Shown here: positions 45,931-58,540 of the stretch, one piece after another
How positions within the stretch are numbered: position 1 is the first letter of the stretch
How the letters are laid out: every line of letters starts with the position of its first letter
NCBI GenBank assembly: GCA_028023455.1
Contig: JAQFVV010000287.1
Location: forward strand, 746,001-810,000
Source of the DNA: Epiperipatus broadwayi
Lineage: Eukaryota > Onychophora > Udeonychophora > Euonychophora > Peripatidae
Reading direction: 5' to 3'
Length of the DNA: 64,000 nt
Notes under the pieces: generated by a model
What the model saw: only the letters and a program-made list of their open reading frames with translations
Databases searched by the model: none
Told to the model about the DNA's origin: nothing
Program-made: the position numbers and the translations under genes

Positions 45931-47868
45931 GGGTTTATTTATTTATTATGAAAGAAGTTATTGACTGAGATAGTATAATAGTTTTAAAACCAAAGATTCT
46001 GGGTCAATTTCCAGATAAAGATAAATAAATATTTATAAAGAAAATATGTTGTTTTAAATTCTTTTTAGATTTATCAATGTTGAGTTAATGTTTCCTGAAA
46101 TTTTCAGTGGACACGGTAACTTCTGGAAATGTTATTTGGTGATGTTGGTATGTGATATATTAAGAAGAAAAACCCTTACAAACTATTTCCTGTATAATAA
46201 AGCATATTTTGAAAAACATTAAAAAACACAGCTTCTGAAGCTGATATGAAGTTGGTTTCCACTTTGTCAGAAATAAAATTGGAGCTTATTTTAAAATTCA
46301 ACTGTCCAATATTTGGAAATATGATGACTATCTGTATTTACCCCTGTTTGAAGTTATTGAACTAAAGTGAATATATTTTTTTAAAAAGAATAAGAAAACC
46401 AAGTCAAAAATAAAATAGACTATAAGTAAAAAAAAAAATCACAAAAGTTATTATATCTATTGGATAATAATAGAAGGTTAAAAAATAAATAAAAAGTAGG
46501 AATTATTCAATGTAAACTTAAAAGTTTGCAGAGACAGAAAGTTAAGATAGGCAGAGGCTATTCATCTAGTATGTGATGCACCAAAGGTTTAAAAGATATC
46601 TCAAACTTTTAAAATAAATAACAATTATAACTTTACATAATAAAAGTTTTAAAATGTCCAAGAAAATCAGTACTCTGATATATATATTAAATTACATATG
46701 CTAATATTAAACTGACAATTATATAACAAATATAAAAATTTAAATGTATTACAGCTAATAAATTTATATACATATAATAACACCAACTTTATTTGATATC
46801 ACATTATTACCAACAATTACATATAAATTTATTGACTAGATAATTTAAATTTTGTTTGTTGAGTAATTTGTTTATATAGTTATCAGTTTAACATTTATTA
46901 TATAGATTATTAATTGATATTAATTAAAGTTTAAATTGCCAATTTGTAGATGTTTCAAACTTGACCTTAGGCCTAATATTTAAGTTAATTACTCTATAAT
47001 TATTTTGTACTTTAATACATAATTGGTCTCTATTTTGGTATGAAAAGGAAAAAACTACATTAGTATGCTACCTAATGGGTCTGAAGCCACTGAAGAGAGA
47101 TGTTTGTGAATCTTGAAATAGTCATTCTAGAGGAGCTAATTGGTGGTAATTTTGATGTGATTTAAAAGTTATCATGTGTTTGTTCTGTGTAAATTTATTT
47201 ACTTAATAGTTGTTTGATGAATAATTTGTGTGCGTGTGTGTATATATATATTTAATAGTTGGGGTAAGCATGTTTTAATGATTTTACAATTATATTCGAA
47301 TTAGTCATGAGGAAATAGACATATATAATTTATATGGATGCTACTCAACATTAAACATGAGGAAATAGACTAGCATATATACTTTTAACAATCTTTTATT
47401 TAATAGGAGAATGATGACCATTTCACAGCACCTATTTGTAATACCTGGCTAGATCGTAAAGAACATAAATTACCCTTGATGAATGAATGTAAACCATACA
47501 ATGTTACATTTAAAGAGGCGAACACATCGTAACAATTGTTTGATTACAAAATACAATGGACAGTTGACATATAACTTACTTTTCTTTTAACAAAGCTTTT
47601 TCTCCAATCTCATATATTATTGTTTTATTTCAGGAAAATAATAATTACTTATAAAATTCCCAAGGTTGCTTTGCTAAATTTAGTCTTAATCTTCAATTAC
47701 CTTATAATATTAATACAGTTATATAATTGAGTACATTTGGTTATATCCATACTACTTCCAATATAAGACACACTTTTCTTCCTAATTTTGGATCTATAAA
47801 AGAGGGATATGTCTTAAATTGGAAACAAAAATTTTTAACATCTTATTACTGCGAATCTTTGCTTTACA
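45931..47868. other. AT-rich noncoding stretch
   Basis: A tRNA B-box-like GGGTCAATTTCC lies near 46001 without enough context to call a SINE. Nothing else was recognised. Confidence 0.4.
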
Positions 47869-47870
47869 CT

Positions 47871-48110
47871 ATCATCATCATCATCAACCATTATCAATCC
47901 ACTGCAGAATGAAGGTCTCTCCAAGTTCAATCCATCTTTTCCTATCTTTAGCTTCTCTTCTCCACATCACCCCTGCACACTTTCTTATTTCATCCATCCA
48001 TCTCACATGTGGTCTCTTTCTGGGTCTTTTACAATCTCTTGGAATCCAGTTTAAAATTTCAATTGTCCATCTATTATCATCTCTTCTAACAATATGTACA
48101 GCCCAACTTC
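47871..48110 (-). mobile_element. 5'-truncated RTE LINE copy
   Basis: The minus strand carries the last 240 bp of the family, from AAGTTGGGCTGTACATATTG to the TGATGATGATGAT tail at the left edge. It is almost identical in sequence to the 39.6-kb copy. No clean target duplication was found. Confidence 0.88.
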
Positions 48111-49050
48111 ATAATATTACAATTGTTGACCTGTGTAGAATAGAGTTAAATCTTTTTTAATTAAAAAAAAAGATCTAACATTAAAATCTTTTTTTTAATT
48201 AAAAAAAAAGATTTAACATTGAATGTCAATATTTTTTTAATTAATTTCATAAATGACTTTAAGTCTCTTTCAAACTGCTACTTTTAATGTTATTTTGCTG
48301 TTTTTACCATTATTTTATTGACAATATCATAATGAATAATGTTTAGAATTTTTTACAACTAATATATCAAAACAGCACTGAGATAAAAACCTGCTTTTGC
48401 TCTGATTGTTTGTTTCTTGTTCTCTACACAAGAGAGTATCTCTCAATAATTTTGACAATTCTGATATCTTAGTTTTGATTTTCAAGCTGAAAACATATTT
48501 TAAAATCATTTTTTATACATTTATAACTTTTTTCAGAAAAAAATTATGAAAATATTAATTATTTGAGAAGAATAGTTCATATTTTACTAGAAAAATTTGC
48601 ATGAAAGCAAATTTACAAAGAAATTATAATATTTGAATGCAATACATTATTTTTATCAATAATAACTAGAAATTAATTTTTAAAAAAAACTTTCATTTAC
48701 TTTAATAATCTGACAAATTAATTTGCATTTTAGAAATGTTTTTTAATCAAAAGATGAAAGATTTACCCGTAACATTAAATGTCAATACTGTATTTTAAAA
48801 TCTTTTTTTTTTAAAAAAAAATACTTTCACTAAAAAAAATAGACTTTGTAATGCAAACAATATATGTATAATTTTGAATGGGTTTTGCAGTCTTGTAAAG
48901 ATATACCTAAAAAATTATATAAAAAAAATATTTCTTAAAATGTTGCATTGCTAATGATTTAAATGGTCTGAAGATGATGCACCCTAGTGGAATAGTGAAG
49001 ATAAAAATACAATTTATGAAAGTGAAAGTATAACTGAAGAACATTAAACT
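48111..49050. other. AT-rich stretch with repeated poly-A/poly-T palindromes
   Basis: Two adjacent palindromes of the form AATCTTTTTTAATT followed by its complement lie at 48150-48215, and a related sequence at about 48760-48830. TAACATTRAATGTCAATA accompanies them in both places. Confidence 0.5.
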
Positions 49051-49440
49051 AGGTACCCTTTGATTTCTCTCAAAGACCTTAAAGGAACCAAGTAAGGCAA
49101 ATTCCTAATGTTCACTCCATATGTTCTTGTCATTGCAGCTGTTATTACTATGTGATTATTCATATAGTATACAAACATAAATGGGCTGCTCACCAACATG
49201 CATTAGCTTTCATGGTGAGTTCATTGGTTTTTTATTTCTGACTTTAAGATCAAGACACACCATGGTCTTTTTTTCCTGCTGCCTTATAGCTCTTAAATAA
49301 AATATCAGTTGAGTTGTTTTGAAGGCAGGATAGATGTATGTAAATGACTTTTTTTTCTAATAGGTATTTACAATCATGGCCCTTATTCCCAGGAGGCTGC
49401 AAAATCACCCTCCAAGACAGTGGTTGGTGGCTGAAGGTGA

Positions 49441-50330
49441 GTGCTAAGAATTGCAATTGTGGATTCAAGCTACCATTTGATGATAAATTTTTATTTAGGT
49501 ACTTACAATTGCAGATCACTTTCAAGTGAAGAAAGATTGCAAGAATTGGAAAAACTGTCTCATATTAAATGGAGCATTATTGGACTTTGTGAAGTTAGAA
49601 GAAAAGGTGAAGAGATAATTGATTTAGAAGGTGGACATGTATTCTACTATAAAGGCATAAATATTGGAAGTACAAGTGAAGTAGGATTCATTATTAATAA
49701 AAAGTGAAAGAACAATAGGGTGGAGATTGATAGTTTATTGGACAGGGTGGCAAGATTAGTTATTCAATTTAATAGCGGATATCAACTGCAGATAATTCAG
49801 ATTTATGACCCAACAAGTTTACATAGTAATGAAGTAGTAGATTTTTATATGGATGTACAAAAGATTTTTGATCAGACCAAATAACAATTTAAAATTGTTA
49901 TGGGAAACTTTAATATTAGAATTAGCAAACAAATGAAAGATAAAAAAATGATATAGGTAAATTTGGTTATGGCAATAGAAATGAGAGAAGACACAGACTT
50001 AAGGAATTTGCAAGAAAAAAAACCTTTATATTATGAAATCTTTTTTTGAAAAAAATAGTAAAAGCAAATTGACATGGAAACATCCAAATGAAAGTAGAGC
50101 AGAATTGGATATTTTGAAAACAAAAAATATATATTTCAAGATTGTAATGTTCTTAATAAATTCATACACAGAAAATAATCATTGATTAGTGAGATATAAA
50201 ATGTATTTTAATGCAAAACTAGAGAGATGAAAATTATTAAGAAAAAAAATACAGCTGATATTTCTAACTTTCAGAAACATTCTAATGAATTTATCGTTTC
50301 CAAATATTAGCAGATTTTGAATATAATTCA
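49441..50330 (+). pseudogene. RTE endonuclease domain, disrupted
   Basis: Residues LGTYNCRSLSSEERLQELEK and GLCEVRRKGEEIID are in one open piece (49441-49707). After a stop the domain continues with QIIQIYDPTS and VMGNFNIRI (GDFN changed to GNFN, losing the catalytic D). The SDH motif near 50180 is also degraded. The substitution in the catalytic motif shows loss of selection. Confidence 0.85.
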
Positions 50331-50333
50331 GAT

Positions 50334-51650
50334 TTGAATGAAATCAATAGAAGAATAACAAATACATTTTTAAAAACTGCAACAAAGATAGTTGGTAGAA
50401 AAAAGCAACAATTAACCAATAAAATTTCTACTGATATTAGAGAATTTATGAAGAAAAGAAGGAATATGAAAATGTATAAAAATGATGCATTAAGAAGAAT
50501 TGAATATCTCAAATTTTGTAAAATGATGCGAAAAAGAGATAATAATGATATAAGAAAATATAACTGTGAACTAGCAAGGAAAGTTGTACAAGTGAATAAA
50601 AGTCTCAAGAGTGTAAACAACATTTTGGTATTGGTAGAAAAATTATATCTGCAATAAGAAAAAAAGATGGAACTATTACTAAAAAAAGAGATGGCATCAT
50701 GAAATGAATAGAAGAGTTTTATCAAGAATTATATAGTAATAAAGAACAAATACCTTCAATATCTATTATATATTCTGAATTGCCCAAGACTTTAAATGAA
50801 GAAATGAGACATGCAATTAAATTTATGGAGGGAAAAGCTGCTGGTAATGATGGAATTATAATTGATATATTAAAAAAAGCAGGTGAAGAAATAGAAAGAA
50901 AAATTGGCAAAGTTATATGACAAATATCTAAATAATAAAGTTGTATCAGATGATTGAAAAAATACAGTATTAAAAAAGTGATAAAGATATTAAAAATTAC
51001 AGACTTATCAGTCTTTTATCAGTTTTATACAAAATTTTTACCAAGATAATTACAACTAGTCTACACAGAACTTTGTATTTCAATCAATCAAAAGAACAAG
51101 CTGGATTTTAAAATGGTTTTAGTACAGTGGATCATAACCAAATATTGAGGGAAGTTATGGAAAGGACCAATGAATATGAGTTGCCATTATACTTTGGATT
51201 TGTAGACTATGAAAAGGCATTTGATTCTATAAGCATTTCTTCAGTGATTAAAGCATTGAATCATCAAGGTATAAATCCAGAATAATGTCATATTCTGAAG
51301 AATATTTATAAAAATGCAACAGCAATAATTAGATTATATAATGATAGTAGGAAAATCAACATTGAAAAGGGTATAAGACAGGGTGACTCCATATCTCCAA
51401 AACGTTTTACAGCAGTGCTTCAAGAAATATTTTGTGGATTAAAATGAGAAGTTAAATGAATAAAAGTAAATGGAGATTATTCAAGTCCTCTAAATTTTGC
51501 AGATGATGTAGTTGTTGTTTCAAATAATGCTTTAAATGTTCAAAAAATGGTGCAAGAGTTATCAGATGAAAGTAAGAAAGTATGCCAAAAAGTAAGCATT
51601 AAAAAGACTAAAGTAATGGTCAATGGATTTTTTCAAAAGATTATTACTAC
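50334..51650 (+). pseudogene. RTE reverse transcriptase, disrupted
   Basis: The 107-codon frame from 50334 aligns with the start of the 421-codon frame of the 40.3-kb copy (NEINRRITNTFLKTATKI). Downstream blocks in changing frames are AAGNDGI near 50830, LPLYFGFVDYEKAFDSI at about 51180-51230, GIRQGDSISPKRF near 51370 and LNFADDVVVVSNN near 51490. Several TGA, TAA and TAG codons intervene. Confidence 0.88.
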
Positions 51651-51699
51651 AAATGAAAGCATAATAGATTAAATTAATTATAGAATCAAACTTGGTTAG

Positions 51700-52150
51700 A
51701 GTGTTTTTAGTAGAAAAAACTTGGTTAGAGTGCTTTTAGTAGAAATAATTTAATATTAAAAGGAAATATGCCTGTGTTTGAAAAGGATGATTTTTAATAA
51801 ATGTGTTTTGCCACTTCTTACTTATGGATCTGAGACTTGGACACTTAACAGAAGAGCAATACAGAGACGTCAGACCACTCAAAGAAGTATGGAGATATAC
51901 ATGTTAGGAGTAACAAAAAGAGAATTGAAAATGAAACACATGTGTAAGAGAACTAACAGGTGTTATTGACATCATTGAAAGAATTAAAAGACTAAAGTGA
52001 TATTGGGCTGAACATATTGCTAGAAGAGACAATAATAGATGGGCAGATGAAATCTCAACTAGATTTCAAGAGATTATGAAAGAGAGCTAGAGATTGGAGA
52101 AAATGGTTGAATTTGGAAAAACCACCCTGCAGTGGATTGATAATGGTTGA
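51700..52150 (+). pseudogene. RTE C-terminal region, disrupted
   Basis: The open piece 51778-51969 holds NKCVLPLLTYGSETWTLNRR and MLGVTKRELK. It is followed by broken frames to the tail. An 18-bp partial duplication (CTTGGTTAGAGTGTTTTTAG) lies at about 51691-51741. Confidence 0.85.
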
Positions 52151-52161
52151 TGATGATGATG

Positions 52162-52650
52162 GCTGTATTCATATTAGTTCCTGTTTAAGTATATAAGATG
52201 TTTCTTATTTTTCAATAAAATCATTTTAATTTTTTTTTTCCAATTTTTCAAGTTTAAAATCCTATTGCATCTTAAATTCAGGGGTATCTCATATTCAAAA
52301 TAATAAAATATCTGTAAATATAAGATATTTATTTGACTTGTAAGTTTCTTAGTATTGACACATGCATATACTTAATGTGGGATAAATGTAACCACTACAT
52401 CTTTCTACAAAAGTAATTATAAGGAATGGCAATTTTGAGGTCCAAATCTCAATTTAATAATACCTATGACTTCTACAAAGATGGCTTTTTTTGAGTTTGC
52501 TCTATAATTTATCAAAACAAAATAGAAATGAATCCTCCCAAACAGATATAGATATATTTAAACTATTTGACAATGAACAAACAACTGCATATATATACAA
52601 TAAGTTCATGTATACAAAATATAATTCTCAGCAGTCAAAAGCAGGATTGA
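52162..52650. other. AT-rich noncoding stretch
   Basis: Nothing was recognised. Confidence 0.45.
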
Positions 52651-52840
52651 CTACAGACAAAGAAATGTGATGGATAGAATTACACCAATAAACATCACAT
52701 GAACATTTCTTATGCTCACTTATAACTTATTAAAACAGGCAAAACTCTATATGTATTGCCACTCAGTGCAAGTGAGAGTAATCAATGGATGCCAGAAGGT
52801 CTGTGCATAAAATCCCCATCTAGTGCCTACTCATCCAATA

Positions 52841-52883
52841 TCACCAGACTAGTTTTCTGGCTTGTGGCCTTCATCAGTGAGGA
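52841..52883 (-). ncRNA. hammerhead ribozyme candidate, nearly intact
   Basis: The minus strand has TCCTCA, CTGATGA, the GGC-CACAA-GCC hairpin, GAAAA (one extra A relative to the 17.2-kb copy), CTAGTC and TGGTGA. Helix I pairs at five of six positions. The extra base at the GAAA element may impair activity. Confidence 0.5.
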
Positions 52884-53053
52884 GCCTTGGATCTGGGAGC
52901 ACTGCACCTAAATCTTAGGATCCAATGCAACCCTCCAGCAGCCACCTTTTATCTATATTATGACACATGGTTTTGTAGTTAGAGATAAAAGGTGGCTGCT
53001 GGAGGGTTGCATTAGATCCTAAGATTTAGGTGCAGTGCTCTCAGACCCAAGGC

Positions 53054-53096
53054 TCCTCACTGACAAAGGCCATAAGTCAAAAACTAGTCTGGTGAT
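53054..53096 (+). ncRNA. hammerhead ribozyme remnant, core mutated
   Basis: This is the same position in the family, but the core reads CTGACAA (conserved G lost) and CAAAAA in place of GAAA. Both are essential positions, so this copy should be inactive. Confidence 0.6.
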
Positions 53097-53201
53097 ATTG
53101 GATGAGTAGGCACTTAATGAGGATTTTATGCACAAGCCTTCTGACATCCACTGATTACTCTAGCTTGCACTGAGTGGCAATACATATAGAGAGTTTTTCC
53201 A

Positions 53202-55105
53202 CATCCTTAGCTTAAAGCTATTAATAATTATTTACTCTTAATTATTTAATGCTTGGATGAGTTATGTGTAGATACATTATATTTAAAATGAATATTACAT
53301 TTTTCCATCTTTTTTTTAATTGACAATTTTTTACAAATAACATTTGGTTAACACATATTAAAAGAATGTTCTTTACAAAATGTTAACATAACATACTTAT
53401 AATACAGAGCTAATCTTTTTGTTTGTTTGCTTGTTTATTCTTAAGCTGCATTAAAATGCAACTAACTTTCATTAATTTTTTTTACTTTATGTACATTAAA
53501 ATGCAATTAACTTTAATGAAACTTTTTTTTTTAAGTTTTGCTTGCTGTTTTAAATAATTCATAAGATAATAAGAATAGCATATTAGTATTAAATATAAAC
53601 TTAAAGTGGTTAAGATAAAGTCTAAATAGTCCTTTTAACATAGAACTTACAAAACAAAAAAAACTATAGTTTGTTTTCTTCTGATGGCAAGTATTAATTA
53701 AACAGTTTAAGTGCAATAATATACTTTAACAATAACAGCTTTGGAATTTGAAATAAGCATTGTTTCTACACTTTAACTAAATTTACTCAAAAATAGCAAG
53801 TCAAGTTTTCAGATGTCTGGGTTAGTTTAGCAAATAGTGATTTTACCTTCTTTTATTCACTAAGCACAATGGGATCTGGTGTTGTTTTAATGAAGTGAGA
53901 ATCCACAATGTATGCAATAAGAAAAATTAATTTTATATACATTTTACTTCTTTCTGTTTTTTGTAATATCCATTCCATTTTTTTTTTTATTGATTAATTT
54001 GTATAGCACTTTAATTGCATGAATTCTTATTTTAATCCTTATCTAGTTGTGTATTTTACAATACATTCTTTAACAAGAGAGTTTTAATTTTTTTTAAATT
54101 CTTCACTCATGGGGAAAACCACATGGCTGACATTATGTTGAATTAAATATTTTTGTGGAATGTTATTATAATAAAGAAGAGAAATGAAATTATATCCATG
54201 TAGAGATAACTTTTAGCCTTTAATATAAGGCACTAATTTTGATTTTAAAAATTCTAATTACTAATTGCACATTTCAAGAGTAATTGATATGCAAAAATAT
54301 ATATATTTACCATTTTCATCTAACACATGGAAGGTATCTTTTTACCTTGCTTACGATAAAATAAGTGATTAATAAAACAAATATCTCACTGACTTGTAAT
54401 TAAAATAATAAAAAAAGTGCCTTTCATATATCACACAGTTAACCACATTATTACAATTGTTTGCAATATTTTTATGGTCTAATCCTTAACCAATATGAAA
54501 TTTGAATGCATATTACAGTAAATGTTCAAAATGATCACAAGCTTTAACTGATAAATCAATACAATATTGATCAAAATAAAAACTGCTTTCCAAATCTAAA
54601 GACTTTTAGTAAACCTGAAACCCAAACAACATCACAATCTTTCAAAAAAATACTTGAAAGCATCTCACCCATTATAAAAAAAATAAAAGATTGTGTATAA
54701 TAATAATTCTCCGAGAAATAGTGATATCAATTAAATTATATAATAAATTAATTGAAATTCTCATAAAAAAAAATCATGAACATAAAAAAAAAAAACTAAG
54801 GTGCTTTACCAGATTAACATGGGAGAAAAATCATTATCAACTTTTAGCTTGGATAATTAGTTTGAGGGTGCAGATCAATTTTAATATACTGATGCTTTTT
54901 TGATAAAGAAACAGACTTAGGTATGTGATCATACTGCTTTAATTAAATTAGTTATATATAAGGGTCTAAATTTATTATATGATGTGAAATATTGATTTCT
55001 AATAACATTATGTAAAAGTCCATAAAATTTTCATTTAAAAAGGCAATATTATAAGAATAATCAGCATATTTTTCAGCTTGGTAGATGTGATATTAAAATA
55101 TAGTG
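53202..55105. other. AT-rich noncoding stretch
   Basis: A partial direct repeat (TTAAAATGCAAYTAACTTTMAT) lies at about 53450 and 53498. No gene or element was recognised. Confidence 0.45.
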
Positions 55106-55109
55106 CTGT

Positions 55110-55532
55110 AAGATCTGCCCATTCCTTGTATATGTATGTAAATGGATTATGTTCTGTACATGAGGGGTCAGAGTGACTTATGGTCAACATAGGTAGGATG
55201 AAAAGGTTGGCACCAATATGGACTTTGAACGTTCCATCATCATATTTTCAATGAAATGGATGGCTGAAGGGTTGTGGGGTGGAGTGGATTGAAGCCTATC
55301 CATTAAAGTATGAAGATTGGCTATCTTAATATAAACTGAGCATTGATTGTATATATGTGTGGAGATGATAATCTGGACCAACTGACGGGGGCTGGTTTAG
55401 TACAAAAATGTATATTTGTTGTTTATATTTTCGATATGTGTGTGATCAAGTGTATCAGCAGTATGAGATAGCGTGGATAGTTAAGGGTCGTGTGAACGTC
55501 TGAGTTCAAACCCCCTATATATTGAACCTCAT
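55110..55532 (+). repeat. repeat R1, single copy with tRNA-like 3' block
   Basis: Starts AGATCTGCCCATTCCTTG and includes TAAATGGATTATGTTCTGTA, the TCCATCATCATATTTTCAAT block and CTGGACCAACTGA. It ends in a tRNA-like stretch: CAGCAGTATGAGATAGCGTGG, then a B-box-like GAGTTCAAACCCC at about 55502. In the strand where the B box reads correctly the tRNA-like block is at the 3' end of the unit, which is unusual for a SINE. Confidence 0.75.
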
Positions 55533-56425
55533 ATTGTAAAATATTTTGATTGGATTGGGTACGTGAAATGAATGAAAGAGGCAATCATTATTTCTAGAAT
55601 AAAATTTAACTTAAAGACAGTCTTAAAAGATACAATATTGACTGCTTTCATTAAAAAGATATGGTTAATTGTAAGCACAAAGGTAGTTTTGTTTTAAAAA
55701 AGAGCTCGCTGAATAAGCTAAAGAACATTGTCACAATATGACACAAAAAAATGGCTGAAGGGCCAACATGTGACATATGAATAACTCACTGATTGGTTTT
55801 CATTATCATTGCAATATTTATCTTTTTTCCTATAGTTGAATATTTTTCTGGAATTTGAATGACCACATTCATCATTAAGTAGCTGTTGAATGCGGAAGCT
55901 TCAAAAATAGAGTCTAAGACAGGAGTTAGAATGACCACACTCATTTTTAAATAGATATTAATCAATACACAAAAATTGGGTCCTAAGACAAAGTTTTAAA
56001 GTCATCCCACTCCTCTAATTTTAAAATATTAAATTATTATTCATTTACGTGTAATTTTTTAATTATTTATCATATAATCAAAAAAAAAATCACTCGTTAA
56101 AAAATTCCTTCTCATCTTTACAAAATCACTAATTAATTACTTTTCAAACATGTTAGGTATGGAAAACCTATTTTAACTAGTTATTAATTACCTACAATCT
56201 TAGACCATATTATTTTTCCAAAACTGCAGAGGACTACCCTTCCAAAAATAAGATAATTCCACGTAGAAAACAATTATTTATAAATTTTTTGTTGTTATTA
56301 TTATTTAACAGAATAAACTTCTATCATTATTATAGATAATATAACATTTCAACAGAAACGTAAAAATAAAGTTAACTTAAGCAAATCAAATACACTTCCA
56401 AGACATTAACATCTTAATCATGGTT
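55533..56425. other. AT-rich noncoding stretch
   Basis: A word (GAATGACCACAYTCAT) recurs at 55857 and 55929 with a spacing of about 72 bp. Nothing else was recognised. Confidence 0.4.
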
Positions 56426-56426
56426 A

Positions 56427-56702
56427 TCCATCCCCCCCCCCCCATATTATTCCATCGTTAATAATTATATATAAAAAACAGCTTTTTGTTTATTTGAATG
56501 CTATTGGCTCTCCGATTATTATAATGGTGAAAAGGAATATAATCATGTTTTTGAATCTGGTATTGAAGTGATTTGTGAAAAAGAAATGTTAAAAAGCAAA
56601 AGGTTCCCAAACACGTGATTAATCAGAGAGTCAATAGGATTCAAATAAGCAAAAATGAATCTGTAAAATTTTTAACAGTGTAATATTGTGAGGGGGGGGG
56701 GT
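56427..56702. mobile_element. inverted-repeat element with C-run and G-run at its ends
   Basis: Imperfect inverted arms lie at about 56427-56520 and 56615-56702. The best match is TTTGTTTATTTGAATGCTAT against its complement near 56636-56660, extending outward to a run of C at the left end and a run of G at the right end. No ORF. The class is unknown and a target duplication was not clear. Confidence 0.5.
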
Positions 56703-58538
56703 ATTTGTTTGACTACTACGATTATGGACTCTAATGCGTTGAAAGTATACTTACATTAATTTTATTTTTTAATCTATGTTCAAGTGTTTTAATATTATTT
56801 AATAAATAATAATTTCAGGTGCTAAATATTTATACGTAATATTTTGAGATTAAGCCACGGCAACTGTTTTTTAAATATAATCGAATAATTTTTCAGTTTC
56901 GGCAAATAACAATATATTTTAAATACACTTTAAAATGTATTGTCATTTTCTGAAGCTGGACGGTTATTCAATTATATTTTTAAAAAAAAAACAGTTGCAA
57001 TGAATTAATCTCAAAATATTATTTGTATATTGCGAAAATATAATGTATGACAAATATTTTGACTGTTGTAAAATGGTGTGTAATCAGAAAAAAATCTGTA
57101 AAAACTCTCTAAAATAAAGAAAAACATATATTTTAATGGTTTATTGCGCAGAATTCATATGAAGTTTAAACAACAGAAATATCAGAGCCAAGCTGTAATA
57201 TGTAGACCTAGGGCTCCAAAGTCCAACAATCTACACATACAAAGTTTAAAATTAATTATAAGCCAGAACAAACACCATAAAATATTACTTCTTACACAAT
57301 TAAAAAAGTTCTCATATTTGTATTGTAACAGGTTATCCTCTGGGCCCCCTTGTGTCATGAAACCTTAAGCATTGATTAATCATACTTAATAGTAGTTATA
57401 TAACTGCTAATAAACAAATTATTATTATATCGAAAACAATAAGATGCAACAAATAAATTTTGAACGTTATTTTTTTTTTTTAGGAGTATATTACAATATA
57501 TATATAATTTCACTATAAATATATAAGCAAGAAAAAAATATGAAAAATGAAAACGTAAAAAGATGCAAAAGATTCAGCTGTTTGTCAAAAGTATGACATC
57601 ATGTAATTCTAACAGATGTATAATATTAGAATTGATACTTATCTTTTAGACAAGAAAATGAGAGTAAACTATAAATATGTTTATATTTTATTTTTAAATA
57701 TAATAAAGATTTGTATATTACACCAATAAATTTTTGAAAGTGGAAAATATTTGTATGAATTTCACTGATACAAAAATCATTGCTATATTGGATTTAAGAC
57801 ATATTTTTTCAAATTAAATCTAATTTTTTTTATATTTCTGTTGTTTTGTTTTTTTTGATTAAGGTAAATTTTATTCAGGAATATTACATAAAAGACTTGA
57901 TACATGTACATGTTGATAAATTGGAGAACAGATTTTGTAACTATGCTACATCCGTCACTTAAAATGTAAAAAAGCTTCAGGTGTCTTGAGATCTTTTGAG
58001 CAGTGAAATGTCCCAGAAGACATTACTGTCTTGAGAAACAGATTGTGTAGATAATTCACATCATGCTGATGTTTCATTGAAGACTTGTTGGGCATTAATG
58101 AGTTTGAAGTCAGATTTTTCCGCTGTACCACATTATCATTATTCGAATTACATTAAATTTCAGTCATCGTGTGAGAACTTGACCATTGATATTTCTAAAT
58201 AAAATAACTTTATTTTCCATTGATGTTTTCCATCCTGAACTTAAAAATTAATTATATAAGAGAAGGATCAATTAATATTGGTAAATGAAGCTCCTGATCA
58301 AGTAATATTTAGTTTATATAATTTCCCTATGACTGATCTAAGTGCTTAAAAGCCCATGGAATATATACTTATTGTAAAATATAAATAATTATTCAAACTG
58401 AAACTTACTTACTTATAATTCCTTTGTATATATGCATACATTTAGGAAACAATAATAGTTAGATTACACTTTTCCTTTTATAATTTAATACACTGTACAG
58501 GCGTATACACAACTGCATATATAATGTAATAATATATA
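56703..58538. other. AT-rich noncoding stretch
   Basis: A 74-codon frame at 57144-57368 has no recognised motif. An imperfect inverted similarity (AATATTTTGAGATTAAKYCA around 56845 and its complement side near 57010) is weak. Nothing else was recognised. Confidence 0.4.
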
Positions 58539-58540
58539 AG

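Larger units (their letters stand above)
49055..52161 (+). mobile_element. full-span but inactivated RTE LINE copy
   Basis: It begins in the leader ACCCTTTGATTTCTCT shared with the 42.8-kb end, spans endonuclease, reverse transcriptase and C-terminal region in order, and ends GGTTGATGATGATGATGG. It is about 3.1 kb. Frames are broken many times, so it is older than the 39.6-kb copy. It supplies the sense codons at several positions where that copy has stops, confirming that the family encodes one long polyprotein. Confidence 0.92.
52655..53201. repeat. head-to-head inverted pair of hammerhead repeats
   Basis: The left copy (52655-52968, minus) and right copy (52979-53201, plus) are inverted copies that meet at a short spacer near 52970. 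Both include GATAAAAGGTGGCTGCTGGA, the ribozyme region and the TTTTATGCACA to GGCAATACATATAGAGAG 3' half. Together they form a palindrome of about 465 bp (52738-53201). Confidence 0.88.

Noticed and set aside
57144-57368. 74-codon frame as a host exon
   Set aside because: It lacks splice signals at plausible positions and recognisable residues; composition fits chance.
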